DNA of 64,000 nt from Sulfobacillus acidophilus (lineage in GTDB: Bacteria; Bacillota; Sulfobacillia; Sulfobacillales; Sulfobacillaceae), in assembly GCA_003023745.1 (NCBI GenBank), contig PXYV01000002.1, forward strand, positions 94,087-158,086. The letters are read 5' to 3'. The notes beneath the pieces were generated by a model. The model had not been told where the DNA came from and made no database searches. It saw nothing but the letters and a program-made list of their open reading frames with translations. The translations under genes and the position numbers were made by a program. Below, piece after piece: positions 1-8,201 of this stretch (within the stretch, counting starts at the first letter, position 1; each line of letters begins with the position of its first letter).

Positions 1-733
1 GTGCTAGGTCAAGCACGACGAACGCGTAGTCTTCACGCAATGTCTGAATAATCTCGACCAATTCATTGCCGGGAATATCTTCTGCTTGGTCGGGTGTAAG
101 CGGCGCAGCCAGCACATGGACATTGCCTGGAGCTGGGATAAGTGCGGCCTTCAGTTGGGTGGGGTCGGTTACAACATCGTGAATCGTCAATTTGGGACTT
201 AAGGCCAACATGGTGCAAACGTCGCCAAATGCCAGATCGAGGTCAATGATTGCCACGGGTTCATGGTTGCGTTCTGCTAACGCGACGGCGAGATTAACGG
301 CCAAGGTTGTTTTGCCGACACCGCCTTTCGAAGAGAAAATGGACAATACCTGGCCTAGTTTGCGGTCGCGGGGATATAGTGGGCGCGCCACGCGTTCAAG
401 GGCACCTAAAAGTTCAGTAGGCCAATCATGTGCGGCGATTAAATCTTTAGCTTTGATATCTAACGCGTAGCGCGTGGCGACAGATAGTTCGGAAGTGGCC
501 AGCAACACAATAGGGTACGGAGTGCTACAAAGTTCTTGCGCGATCCCTGGGGCCTTTTGCAAAAGACGGTCATCGAGCACGACAACGCCTGGAACATCTC
601 GTGCACAATCCGCCAGTGCGGTTTTTAGATCAGCACTGGAACCGAGCAGAACAACATCTTCCGGACGTTCCTTGAAGTAGGTCACCAAGTTGTCGCGTTC
701 CGGCGACTTTGCGGCAATGTACAATGAAAACAT
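1..733 (-). CDS. CpaE/TadZ-like pilus ATPase (partial, 3' end outside window)
   Basis: The leftward frame opens with ATG at 733 and runs off the left edge, giving about 244 residues. An AAGGCGGG ribosome site lies just upstream. The first ~120 residues resemble the atypical receiver domain of CpaE/TadZ. They are followed by a deviant Walker A (SSKGGVGKTT) and the switch stretch IIDLDLAFGD, so it is a MinD/ParA-superfamily ATPase. TadZ/CpaE proteins locate the Tad secretion machine at the membrane or pole. It is the second cpaE homologue of the window (the other is at 8202) and is separated from tadE by an 800-base gap with a terminator. Family assignment is firm; what it positions is inferred. 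Confidence 0.85.
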   Translation of the reverse strand, partial: MFSLYIAAKSPERDNLVTYFKERPEDVVLLGSSADLKTALADCARDVPGVVVLDDRLLQKAPGIAQELCSTPYPIVLLATSELSVATRYALDIKAKDLIAAHDWPTELLGALERVARPLYPRDRKLGQVLSIFSSKGGVGKTTLAVNLAVALAERNHEPVAIIDLDLAFGDVCTMLALSPKLTIHDVVTDPTQLKAALIPAPGNVHVLAAPLTPDQAEDIPGNELVEIIQTLREDYAFVVLDLA

Positions 734-1533
734 AGTATCCCGCCTTTCTAGGCCACCGATTCAAATTCCTGAGATTTGCCTGCGTGCAGCATTCGTTTCG
801 AAATATACCGCAACCAGGCGCAAAACCGTTGACGGGCGTCTTTGCGAAATTTCTATTTCGTTGCGTCAGAAAGTCTGCTACGGGGGGACCATGAGATGCC
901 TATTGCCCAAAGGACATCTCTTACCCAGACGCGCATCCCCAACATGCTTTCGTCATCTAGCACTCGCGGACGAATTGACCGCCTTGCGGGTGATCTGGGA
1001 TTTGAAACCCGCAGAACGAATCCGTGCACCCCCGTTCTTTGCTATGCTGCGAGGCAGTCTCTTGGTTCGCTCATTCCCGCGTTGTAATTCTTGCGCCATG
1101 CCCCTTCGCCAGATGTGGCTTTGTACGATAGGGTTCAGCCATTGCGGCCTAGGAAAGCCGTTAGGGCCTGGTGCAGCGACAGCACAACTCAGGACGCTTA
1201 AAGAGTGATCCCGAAAAACTCCCACCACAACTCACGAGGGTTGATGGTGGGACAGTTCATGACCTCGAAATGTTTATTGCCAGTTGAGGCCCACGCGAGC
1301 CCTGCCCTCACACCGATACGTGCCCAGTACTGGTCGCGGGGACTGTAGAATCCATGACTAATGCAGGCGTCAGAGTGTCGGAAGGCCTTTGCGGTCTTAG
1401 CACGGTAACGCGACTGACGACCTCCTCGCCACTCTTAACCGTTTTCGGCAATTCGGCATATGGCATGCGTATATGATAGCACTTTACCAATCTTGACATG
1501 TTTACGCCGCCGCTACATCACTATGCAAACCTT
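734..1533. other. Non-coding gap between cpaE-like gene and tadE
   Basis: About 800 bases without a convincing gene. It must contain the promoter of the leftward cpaE-like gene. A leftward terminator lies at 1214-1251. A 63-codon leftward frame at 1308-1499 begins ATGTCAAGATTG but lacks a good ribosome site and any recognisable motif. I treat it as doubtful and cannot tell whether it is debris of an older gene. Confidence 0.5.
1214..1251 (-). terminator. Intrinsic terminator ending the tadG-tadE transcript
   Basis: Read leftward, a hairpin is formed by CCCACCA and TGGTGGG (1245-1251 with 1221-1227). An inner CAAC/GTTG extension and one bulged base lengthen the stem. It is followed at once by AG and a run of five T (1214-1218). 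This is a classical rho-independent terminator about 280 bases after the tadE stop. It separates tadG-tadE from the downstream cpaE-like gene. Confidence 0.75.
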
Positions 1534-2130
1534 TCATGACGTGCATCCTCCCGGCTGCGTCAAATACGAGACGTTGGTGCTGGGAGGGGTGGGTGTAGTC
1601 CACGTACTCGTTTCGTCATAAGGCGCGCCGGTTGGTTGTGATGTCGTCAGTCCGTCGGACGGTTGAGCATTTTGCACCATCATTTGATAGGTTTGGGCGA
1701 TCTCGACCGTTGATGGCAATAGCCCTGGGATCGGGACCATGGGGTGATACGTTAGCGCCACGGTCATTAATACGGTATCCTGCTCCGTGTTGGATTCGTT
1801 CCCGACGATGGCGGCGTAGCTCACAACCGGTACGTCCGAGTTTTCGAGATTAAGCCATTTGTTCGTGTCGAGTTGGTCATCCACGAGGCCGTACACGGTG
1901 GGGCTGTCTCCGGCGGCAAGTTGACTCGTGGCCGAATCGCCGGGGCAGCCGAGCGAATCACCGATGCTCGCGGCGCGAACTCCGACGCGTGCCGCTTGTT
2001 GCACGGTATCTACGGCGTTAATGTAAAGACCATACGTAATAATGCCGAGCAACAAAAGTAACAATATCGGCAGGACCAGCGCCGTTTCGACAAGTGCCTG
2101 TCCCGATCGCGACCGCAGCATCTTATTCAT
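1534..2130 (-). CDS. tadE: TadE-like pseudopilin
   Basis: 198 residues. The N-terminus RSRSGQALVETALVLPILLLLLLGIITYGLY is the TadE signature in structure: a short basic leader, a G-Q-A-L-V-E motif and one hydrophobic helix (about residues 9-33). The rest is extracellular and ends in a Pro/Thr-rich tail. TadE and TadG are pseudopilins of the Flp/Tad pilus, matured by a dedicated prepilin peptidase that is not encoded in the window. Its ATG overlaps the tadG stop as ATGA (2127-2130), so the two are translationally coupled. Confidence 0.88.
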   Translation of the reverse strand: MNKMLRSRSGQALVETALVLPILLLLLLGIITYGLYINAVDTVQQAARVGVRAASIGDSLGCPGDSATSQLAAGDSPTVYGLVDDQLDTNKWLNLENSDVPVVSYAAIVGNESNTEQDTVLMTVALTYHPMVPIPGLLPSTVEIAQTYQMMVQNAQPSDGLTTSQPTGAPYDETSTWTTPTPPSTNVSYLTQPGGCTS

Positions 2131-3347
2131 TGGATGAGAGTCACCTGTTGCACGGGTATGGCCCCGATCACGGTGGGGCTGTAGGTCACGCTGACGTTGC
2201 CATTAAGATTGACGAGATATCCGACGACGGCTCCATTGACGGTCACATTGCCCTTTAAGTCAATATAGCTGTCTGGAGCATAGAGCGCGCTGTTAACGGT
2301 GATTCTCCCCTTTAACACAATAGACCCCGGGTCCGGGGGATCGTTGGGCGCAGGCTGCAAGGCGGTTGACGAGAGGTCGTCGTTGCTCGTAAAGGCGGCG
2401 AGCGCCAGTGTGCCACCGTTGGATTGTGTAACATTGCCGGCTAGATAGATGCCGCCGCCAAAAGTGACCAGTGAGCCACTTACGCTGGCATTGCCGGTGA
2501 TGATAATGTTGCCATCCTCCACGACGTAATTTCCGTTTACGGTGGTATTCCCATCAATGGTTAAGTTTCCGTACACGACGTAGTTACCGTCCGTGGTAGT
2601 ACTTCCACTAATGGTCATGCCGGTCGCATTGGTTGGCGAACCGATGGTTGTCGGATTTGTGGGCATCGCTTCGGGTACGGTCCATTGCGGCATTGCGATT
2701 TGAGCAGCTGGTTCGATAGTACCGGCAGCACAACTGGCCTGGCCGATGATTGACACCGACGGATCACCGCCGCACGTGCCATCGACACTCACATGGCCCT
2801 TGAGTTCCAGGTTGTTGTTGGAATGGACTGCCGCTGCCGGGGTGCTGCCGGTGCTGTCGACTGACACATTGCCACTGAGCAAGAGTTCCTGATTCGAGGG
2901 GTTGGGGTCGCCCTGAAACACGGCGAAGTTGAATGGCTGTCCCGGGCTGGCTGCGGCTTGGGCTTGCGCTGCAACCGAAAACGTGCTGTATCCGAATAGG
3001 GCTGCAAAAGTGCCCGGAACTTGGGTAGAGGCCGATGCTTGAACAATGGTGGGCCTGTCAGGCGTCGTGCTGGGTATCGACGATATTACGACATTAGTCG
3101 CTTGGGGATCATTGGCGGTGATATAGGATGCCGCGCTAGCGGGTGCCCCAGTGGCGCCGACACTTAGAGCTTTGGCGCCGGCCAGTGCCGCCGCATCGAC
3201 GGCATTTTGCAGTTTCGCCTGCGCAAAATAAATGGTCCCCACGGTAAGACCCACTCCACCCATTCCCAACAGTAAAGGCAAGCTAAGCGCTACCATGACC
3301 AGTGCTTGGCCTTGTCGCATTCGCCACTGTTTCCAAAGGTGTCGCAT
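2127..3347 (-). CDS. TadG-like pilus protein with Gly-Asn solenoid repeats
   Basis: 406 residues, larger than a simple TadE. The start ATG at 3347 has AAGGAGG nine bases upstream. The N-terminus (RQGQALVMVALSLPLLLGMGG) and the following NAVDAAALAGAKAL stretch are those of TadE/TadG-like minor pilins. From about residue 145 to the end the chain carries at least eleven short repeats of the form G-N-[VLTAI]-[ST]-V (SGNVSV, KGHVSV, YGNLTI, DGNTTV, TGNASV, KGNVTV, NGNVSV and others). Such spacing suggests a beta-solenoid, as in bactofilins or adhesins. It is the first gene of a two-gene leftward operon with tadE. The pilus role is firm by family; a solenoid tip or adhesin function is inferred. Confidence 0.82.
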   Translation of the reverse strand: MRHLWKQWRMRQGQALVMVALSLPLLLGMGGVGLTVGTIYFAQAKLQNAVDAAALAGAKALSVGATGAPASAASYITANDPQATNVVISSIPSTTPDRPTIVQASASTQVPGTFAALFGYSTFSVAAQAQAAASPGQPFNFAVFQGDPNPSNQELLLSGNVSVDSTGSTPAAAVHSNNNLELKGHVSVDGTCGGDPSVSIIGQASCAAGTIEPAAQIAMPQWTVPEAMPTNPTTIGSPTNATGMTISGSTTTDGNYVVYGNLTIDGNTTVNGNYVVEDGNIIITGNASVSGSLVTFGGGIYLAGNVTQSNGGTLALAAFTSNDDLSSTALQPAPNDPPDPGSIVLKGRITVNSALYAPDSYIDLKGNVTVNGAVVGYLVNLNGNVSVTYSPTVIGAIPVQQVTLIQ

Positions 3348-4021
3348 CCAACCCGACCTCCTTAGCTTCCAGTTGGATTACAACGCGTGTCGGATTTTAT
3401 CGTAACTGCATGTATTCGACGCGCTCTTACGCACCCCTTTTTTCGGACAAGGTTTTTTCAGCGATTTGGCAAAGCCCGAGGGCGAAGAAGACCACTCCCG
3501 GGGACCCTTTTTCCGTATCGTGGAGGCGTGCTCGTGTAGGGAGCTGGGCGGTCCGGCTACTGGATCATTTTTGTACACCGATTTTCCTAACTGAGCACCT
3601 GTGGGAGGCGTGTAGTGATTGCGCGGTGCATCTTGGTTATGAACCTAACGAGCAATGATGGGAAATGGACTATCCAGAGAGATCCCGCGCCGCGCACAGT
3701 GCGGGGAATTTTGGAGTACTGAGATGCCTTCGTAGCCTTAGTGACGTGATCGACCCCTGACGTGGGTTGGAAGTGGGCTTGGCGAAAGTTACTTTCCCGT
3801 GCTCGCACGCCACGATCGGAATTTTGCCCGGAACATCAGCGACTGCTCGCATGTCTTTTTGCCCATATCGTGCGACAGAATATTTAACGACTCGGATCAC
3901 ATGCAGTCTGGACAAATCTTCTTGACTCTATTTTCTCACGTTCTTGCGAGAAAGATGGCAGAACTATGGCCCGGTTGTTTGAAAGAGCGTAGGAAGAGAT
4001 GTGAATCCGCGAAACATGATG
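3348..4021. other. Gap upstream of tadG; no gene seen
   Basis: About 670 bases between the tadG start and the P450 3' end. It must carry the tadG promoter, but I see no clear -35/-10 pair, conserved RNA or credible coding frame. The short overlapping frames here lack ribosome sites and family motifs. Confidence 0.5.
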
Positions 4022-5137
4022 TTAGGTCGCCTCACTGGCGGGGCCGCCCATTACACCGGAAAAGCGTTGTAAAATTCGGGAAAATACCACCAACCCTTCC
4101 AAACGGGCTACCGGTGCCCCCAAGCAGAAGTGGATACCCCGGCCAAACGCCAGATGGCGGTTGGGGGTCCGAGCGACATCAAACTGGTCCGGATGGAGGA
4201 ACTGATCGCCATCACGATTAGCGGCGCCCAGTACCGCTACGACCGATTCGCCGGGTTGGGACCGATGTCCGCCAAAATCCATACGATATGTGGCCATTTG
4301 CACCGGGGAATCGTAGCGCAACATTTCCTCCACGGCGGGCGGACGGCATGAGTTTTGCATCGGTGCGCAAACGCTGCTGCTGGCCCGATGCTCGAGGAGT
4401 GCATGCCAGCCGTTCCCTAAGAGATTGGTGGTGGTTTCATGGCCAGCGATGAGCAGCAAGACGCACATGCCTAAGAGCTCCGCATGCGAGAGCCGCTCAC
4501 CGTCTTCTTCCACGGCGATTAAGGCGCTGGGCAAATCATTTGATGGGCTATGGCGTCGCTTGAGAATAAGGGTGTTAAAGTACTCTGCAATAGATCCCAT
4601 TGCATCAAGGGAGGGTTCGGCGGTGTCTCGATCCAAGAGCGGATCGGCGATAATGGATTGAGACCAGACGCGAAAATGCTCTCGATCGCTCGGTATTCCC
4701 AGTATTTCTGCGATGACAATGACCGGAAGAGGCATCGCCAAGGCTGCCATGAAATCCACCGATTCCTCCGCCACGATCTGGTCGAGAAGCCAGTCGACAA
4801 TGTCTGTAATGCCTGGCTCCAACTGTTTAACCATCGTGGGGGTAAATGCCCGATTCACTAGTCCGCGAAGACGGGTATGGTGCGGCGGGTCCTGAAACAG
4901 CATGGTACGACCAAACAGACCTTCGTGGTGATAACCCATGCGGTTGACATCCTTCCAGATTGGAGCATCCTTTAAGATGGCCTCGCAACCGTCATATGAG
5001 GTAACGTACCAGGCCCCTTGCTGATCGCCGTCCTCCAGGCGCAGCACGGTGTCTTCTTGTCTCCAGTTGTGGTATATGGCGTACGGGTTTTCTAATCCCT
5101 CCGACGTGCTTAACGCTCGCGCATCTGAGACCACCAT
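4022..5137 (-). CDS. Cytochrome P450, damaged (probable decaying gene)
   Basis: 371 residues from ATG 5137, which has AGGAAGGA six bases upstream. Bacterial class I P450 landmarks are present in order: C-helix HHTRLRGLVNRAF, I-helix LLIAGHETTTN, K-helix EEMLRYDSP (ExxR), and the haem loop FGRGIHFCLG with the cysteine ligand. Three things are wrong. Between the I and K helices about 16 codons (4340-4387) read nonsense, but one frame over they read GQQQRLRTDAKLMPSA, the normal P450 linker, so a one-base loss and a one-base gain flank the segment. The strand after the K-helix is short (ATYRMDFGG). The C-terminus stops some 25-30 residues early. No ferredoxin or reductase partner is adjacent. Substrate is unknown. 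Confidence 0.8.
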   Translation of the reverse strand: MVVSDARALSTSEGLENPYAIYHNWRQEDTVLRLEDGDQQGAWYVTSYDGCEAILKDAPIWKDVNRMGYHHEGLFGRTMLFQDPPHHTRLRGLVNRAFTPTMVKQLEPGITDIVDWLLDQIVAEESVDFMAALAMPLPVIVIAEILGIPSDREHFRVWSQSIIADPLLDRDTAEPSLDAMGSIAEYFNTLILKRRHSPSNDLPSALIAVEEDGERLSHAELLGMCVLLLIAGHETTTNLLGNGWHALLEHRASSSVCAPMQNSCRPPAVEEMLRYDSPVQMATYRMDFGGHRSQPGESVVAVLGAANRDGDQFLHPDQFDVARTPNRHLAFGRGIHFCLGAPVARLEGLVVFSRILQRFSGVMGGPASEAT

Positions 5138-5746
5138 ATCCACTCCTTCCTTGACCAGAGAGTTTTCCAGTTAAAGAAATCTTCGGCTTGCAAGGGCTCT
5201 TTAAAACCCATTCTCACGATTGCGACAGGGTATCTAACCATCGCAAAAATTGGCTGCTTCCAGGTTAGAACGGACCTGGTGGTCGGTCAAGTGGCCTTGG
5301 GACAAACATTGACGTTGGTGAAGCATTCGCGAGGGCACCATACCATCGTATCTGAGCGACTATCGCAAAGCCGCGACCGGAAAGCTATACCGATTCAACC
5401 CACGTTCACAGTCTGAAGCCTTAAGGCCAAGTATCATGATTGTCCAGGGATTTTTTTCCGCTGGTTTGCCGCATACCGTCCAGGAGGCGGCGCATGAGCG
5501 CGAAGAATTGACGGGTATTCGTTCAACCGGACGATCGTGCAGACGTGGCTAGCAGCGGCTTTGATCCTCGTCAAATTCGAGTCCGTGCTGGGGTACGCGG
5601 CTTCTTAACGTCGCTAAGATATTTCAAGGCGCGTTGTAAACGGAAAGCCGCGCGAGTAGAATGCAAGCAGAATTTCCAATCCGGGGTTCAGGCTGTGACT
5701 TTCACCACTATGGGGGGATTGCATTACGACGGTTCATCAGTACGAA
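5138..5746. other. Divergent intergenic region, P450 / hydrolase
   Basis: About 600 bases between divergently read genes. I see no RNA, repeat or small gene with a ribosome site. A frame beginning ATG at 5710 in front of a run of six G would join the hydrolase frame if one G were removed. Confidence 0.4.
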
Positions 5747-6709
5747 GTGCAATGGGAGCTTGGACCTACGACCATGTATGGAACGATGACCACTCCTCAA
5801 GTGGGAGGAGAGGTTCCTGGAGTGGTTTTCATTGCCGGCAGTGGTCCGACGGATAGAAACTGGATCTCGCCGCTCTTGCCGGGCACCAACGGGAGCGCTG
5901 CCCTTATTGCGCACGCACTGGCAGAAGAGGGCTTTGCCTCGCTACGTTACGATAAACGCGCCAGCGGACCTCATGTGGCCGAAAACTTTCCTCAACTCAT
6001 GGGAAAACTGAGCATGGAAACCCATCGCGACGAGGTTGCCAGTGCTGTTGAACAGCTGGCTCAGCAGCCAGCCATTCGCACAGAGAGAATCTTTGCATTG
6101 GCCAACAGCGAAGGAACGCTGCACGCGCTCAACTACCAACGTCAAAAACCTGGCCGACCTTTCGCGGGATTGATTCTAACCGGACCACCGGGACGGAGCG
6201 TGGGAGCGGTGGCACGCTCTCAGTTGGAAGCCCAAGCGACTCGTGTCGATAACGGCGACGGCTTGCTTGCCCTCTACGAGGAAGCCATTGCCCGCTTTTT
6301 GGCCGGTCAGCCGGCCAACCCGGACCCTGCTCTTCCGGAGGGTGTGCGGGCATTGATCCAATCACTGGAATCTCCGGCCAATCTTCCCTTCAGCCGAGAA
6401 TTGTGGACGACCGATGCGTCTTTGTGGCTCAGGGATGTGAATGTGCCGACGCTGATCATCATAGGCAAAAAGGATCTGCAGGTGGACTACCAGATAGATG
6501 GCGCTGCGCTTCGCACCAGCGCTCAGGGAAACTTGACGATCACCTTTTCATTTCCAGACAATGCGAATCACGTGCTCAAGTATGAACCACGCCCCCGAAG
6601 CGCATTACGAGGAGAAGACGTGGGGAGTCGGTACAATGCCAATGACGCCGAACTTGATCGGGAGACGATGGATGCGATCTTGCATTGGCTAGGGAATCAA
6701 GCGCACTAG
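5747..6709 (+). CDS. Alpha/beta hydrolase
   Basis: 320 residues from a GTG at 5747; no good ribosome site precedes it, so the true start is uncertain. The fold is clear: an oxyanion strand VVFIAGSGPTDRN near residue 28, a cap, a nucleophile elbow LANSEG (Ser near residue 125, with the first Gly replaced by Ala, as in a known subgroup of these hydrolases), an acidic strand IIIGKKDLQV near residue 245 and a C-terminal NANHVLK supplying the histidine. It is a serine hydrolase of the dienelactone-hydrolase-like/X-Pro peptidase-like group, likely cytosolic because no signal peptide is seen. Substrate unknown. Confidence 0.8.
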   Translation: MQWELGPTTMYGTMTTPQVGGEVPGVVFIAGSGPTDRNWISPLLPGTNGSAALIAHALAEEGFASLRYDKRASGPHVAENFPQLMGKLSMETHRDEVASAVEQLAQQPAIRTERIFALANSEGTLHALNYQRQKPGRPFAGLILTGPPGRSVGAVARSQLEAQATRVDNGDGLLALYEEAIARFLAGQPANPDPALPEGVRALIQSLESPANLPFSRELWTTDASLWLRDVNVPTLIIIGKKDLQVDYQIDGAALRTSAQGNLTITFSFPDNANHVLKYEPRPRSALRGEDVGSRYNANDAELDRETMDAILHWLGNQAH

Positions 6710-7168
6710 TGGGTTGTCGCCCATTGGTATAACGGGAGTGCGCGACTCGGATGGTCGTTTGCCTCTCGTTGAGCACTGGACTGCCCGCCAAACGGCGTAT
6801 GCGCGGGCAATGTCCGAGTGGGGCGGCGCTACGGTTGGGTAACCACAGGGGGATTCTCGGAGATCGCAGTGACGGTTCGCAATGCACTGCCTAAACCGGT
6901 TTCTTGGGCGGTTTATTGGACGTCGCCATCCGGTGGTTGCGTCGCTCATCTTTATGCGACCTTGTCGATTGAGCTAACTAGCCGCATTGCCCTTGACTAG
7001 TCGCCATACAAGGACGCGGAATGGACTATCCAAAAATCAAAGCGATCCATTTCAGGTCAGTAATACTACCCGCGCAAAAAAGTGCCTGTCGAAAAAAGGG
7101 AAACTCTTTAGTCTGCTCGAACCGATCTCGATAATACCGGCATGACCGGAAACCGGATGGGGGGGACA
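6710..7168. other. Gap upstream of flp operon; no gene seen
   Basis: About 460 bases holding the promoter of the rightward tad operon. The best -10 candidate is TAATAC near 7132, with only a weak -35. No other gene or repeat is recognised. Confidence 0.35.
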
Positions 7169-7360
7169 ATGATGAACTCGATTGTGGCATTGATCTCCAA
7201 ATTGTTTGCGCGCCTGCACCGGCATGAGGAAGGACAGGCCCTCGTGGAGTACGCGTTGATTCTAGCACTCGTGGCCGTGGTTGTGGTAGCAGTGCTAGTG
7301 GTGCTGGGTGGGGGCGTGCACAACACCTTAAACAACGTGGCTAATTCGATTACGGGCTAA
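7169..7360 (+). CDS. flp: Flp-type major pilin
   Basis: About 63 residues from ATG 7169 (or 7172), just after a GGGGGG ribosome site; two further in-frame ATGs upstream are less likely. After a basic leader (HRHEEG) comes the processing motif G-QALVEYALILALVAVVVVAV. Cleavage after Gly by a Tad prepilin peptidase leaves Glu5-Tyr6 of the mature pilin, the Flp/Fap signature. This is the structural subunit polymerised by CpaF/TadB/TadC, encoded downstream. A hairpin follows the stop, which would give pilin mRNA in excess over the assembly genes. Confidence 0.92.
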   Translation: MMNSIVALISKLFARLHRHEEGQALVEYALILALVAVVVVAVLVVLGGGVHNTLNNVANSITG

Positions 7361-7376
7361 GTGGTATTCGGCGGAT

Positions 7377-7415
7377 AGGCGCACGCACAACGGGACCGTG
7401 CGCCTCACGGTTTTT
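7377..7415 (+). terminator. Intrinsic terminator/attenuator after flp
   Basis: A 9-bp stem AGGCGCACG (7377-7385) pairs with CGTGCGCCT (7397-7405) over an 11-base loop. CACGG and five T (7411-7415) follow. It lies between the pilin and cpaB, so partial termination here probably sets the pilin-to-machinery ratio. Confidence 0.7.
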
Positions 7416-7463
7416 GGCTGAGGCATGACGTCGGGGGGTACGGACATGATTCGAGGCGGGAGC

Positions 7464-8189
7464 ATGGGCACGTTCTTGCGTGTAAACCGCTGGCTCTTGG
7501 CAGCGTTGCTTGCCTTGGGGGTGGCGGTCTATGTCTCGAGCCGTTACGTGCATCAAGTGCTTGCGGTTCAGTCATCCACGCACACCACGCAACCTGTGAC
7601 CACAGACGTGGTGATCGCTCGAACATCTTTACCCGCATTTAGCGTGATTGGGGTCGGCGATGTCATGATAGAGCGGGTGCCGGTGACACAGGCCCCCCCT
7701 GGTTCCTTTTCACAGGTTGACCAAGTGGTGGGGAAGTGGACCAACGAATCGTTGTCCCAAGGAATTCCCGTGGTAAGTTCCGCGATTTTTGCCCCTCAGT
7801 CGGCCAACATTTTGGCGTCCCGAATACGACCGGGCGACATGGCGGTTGACCTGCCACTCACCGCGAATGATGTTGTGGACGGACTCGTTCAACCGGGTGA
7901 CGCCATCAGCCTGTTTGCCACCATTACGGAACATAATGGCCAACAGGCGACCGAAGACTTTCTGAATCAAGTGAAAGTGTTAGCGGTTAACGGGAGTATG
8001 ACGCCGGCCACGAGTTTGACTGTCGGGCAGAACTTGACGCTGATTCTGGCACTGCCGCCTCGGCAGATTGCCCAACTGTTGTTCATGCAACAAAAAGGAC
8101 CAATCTATGCGGCGTTGGATGCACCCAACGCCAAAACCCCCGTGCCTATCCCCTATACCACCTCGCAGTGGCAAAGTCCGGTACCATAG
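7464..8189 (+). CDS. cpaB: Flp pilus assembly protein CpaB/RcpC
   Basis: About 241 residues from ATG 7464, chosen because GAGG lies seven bases upstream; in-frame ATGs at 7446 and 7425 are alternatives. One N-terminal membrane helix (WLLAALLALGVAVYV) precedes an SAF domain (VVIARTSLPAFSVIGVGDVMIERVP, then IRPGDMAVDLPLTANDVVDGLVQPGD) and an RcpC/CpaB C-terminal domain with VKVLAVNG. CpaB acts outside the membrane in the Tad secretion channel. In Gram-positives, which lack the secretin, it probably works at the wall side of the assembly platform. First assembly gene of the rightward operon. Confidence 0.88.
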   Translation: MGTFLRVNRWLLAALLALGVAVYVSSRYVHQVLAVQSSTHTTQPVTTDVVIARTSLPAFSVIGVGDVMIERVPVTQAPPGSFSQVDQVVGKWTNESLSQGIPVVSSAIFAPQSANILASRIRPGDMAVDLPLTANDVVDGLVQPGDAISLFATITEHNGQQATEDFLNQVKVLAVNGSMTPATSLTVGQNLTLILALPPRQIAQLLFMQQKGPIYAALDAPNAKTPVPIPYTTSQWQSPVP

Positions 8190-8201
8190 GAGGAAGCGGC
8201 A

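Noticed and set aside
690..1208. 172-codon rightward frame opposite the cpaE-like promoter region
   Set aside because: No ribosome site, composition full of Arg/Ser/Cys as in antisense noise, and it overlaps the start of the real leftward gene.
3660..7040. Shared 12-mer ATGGACTATCCA near 3664 and 7021
   Set aside because: No extension of similarity on either side; likely coincidence rather than a direct repeat flanking an inserted island.
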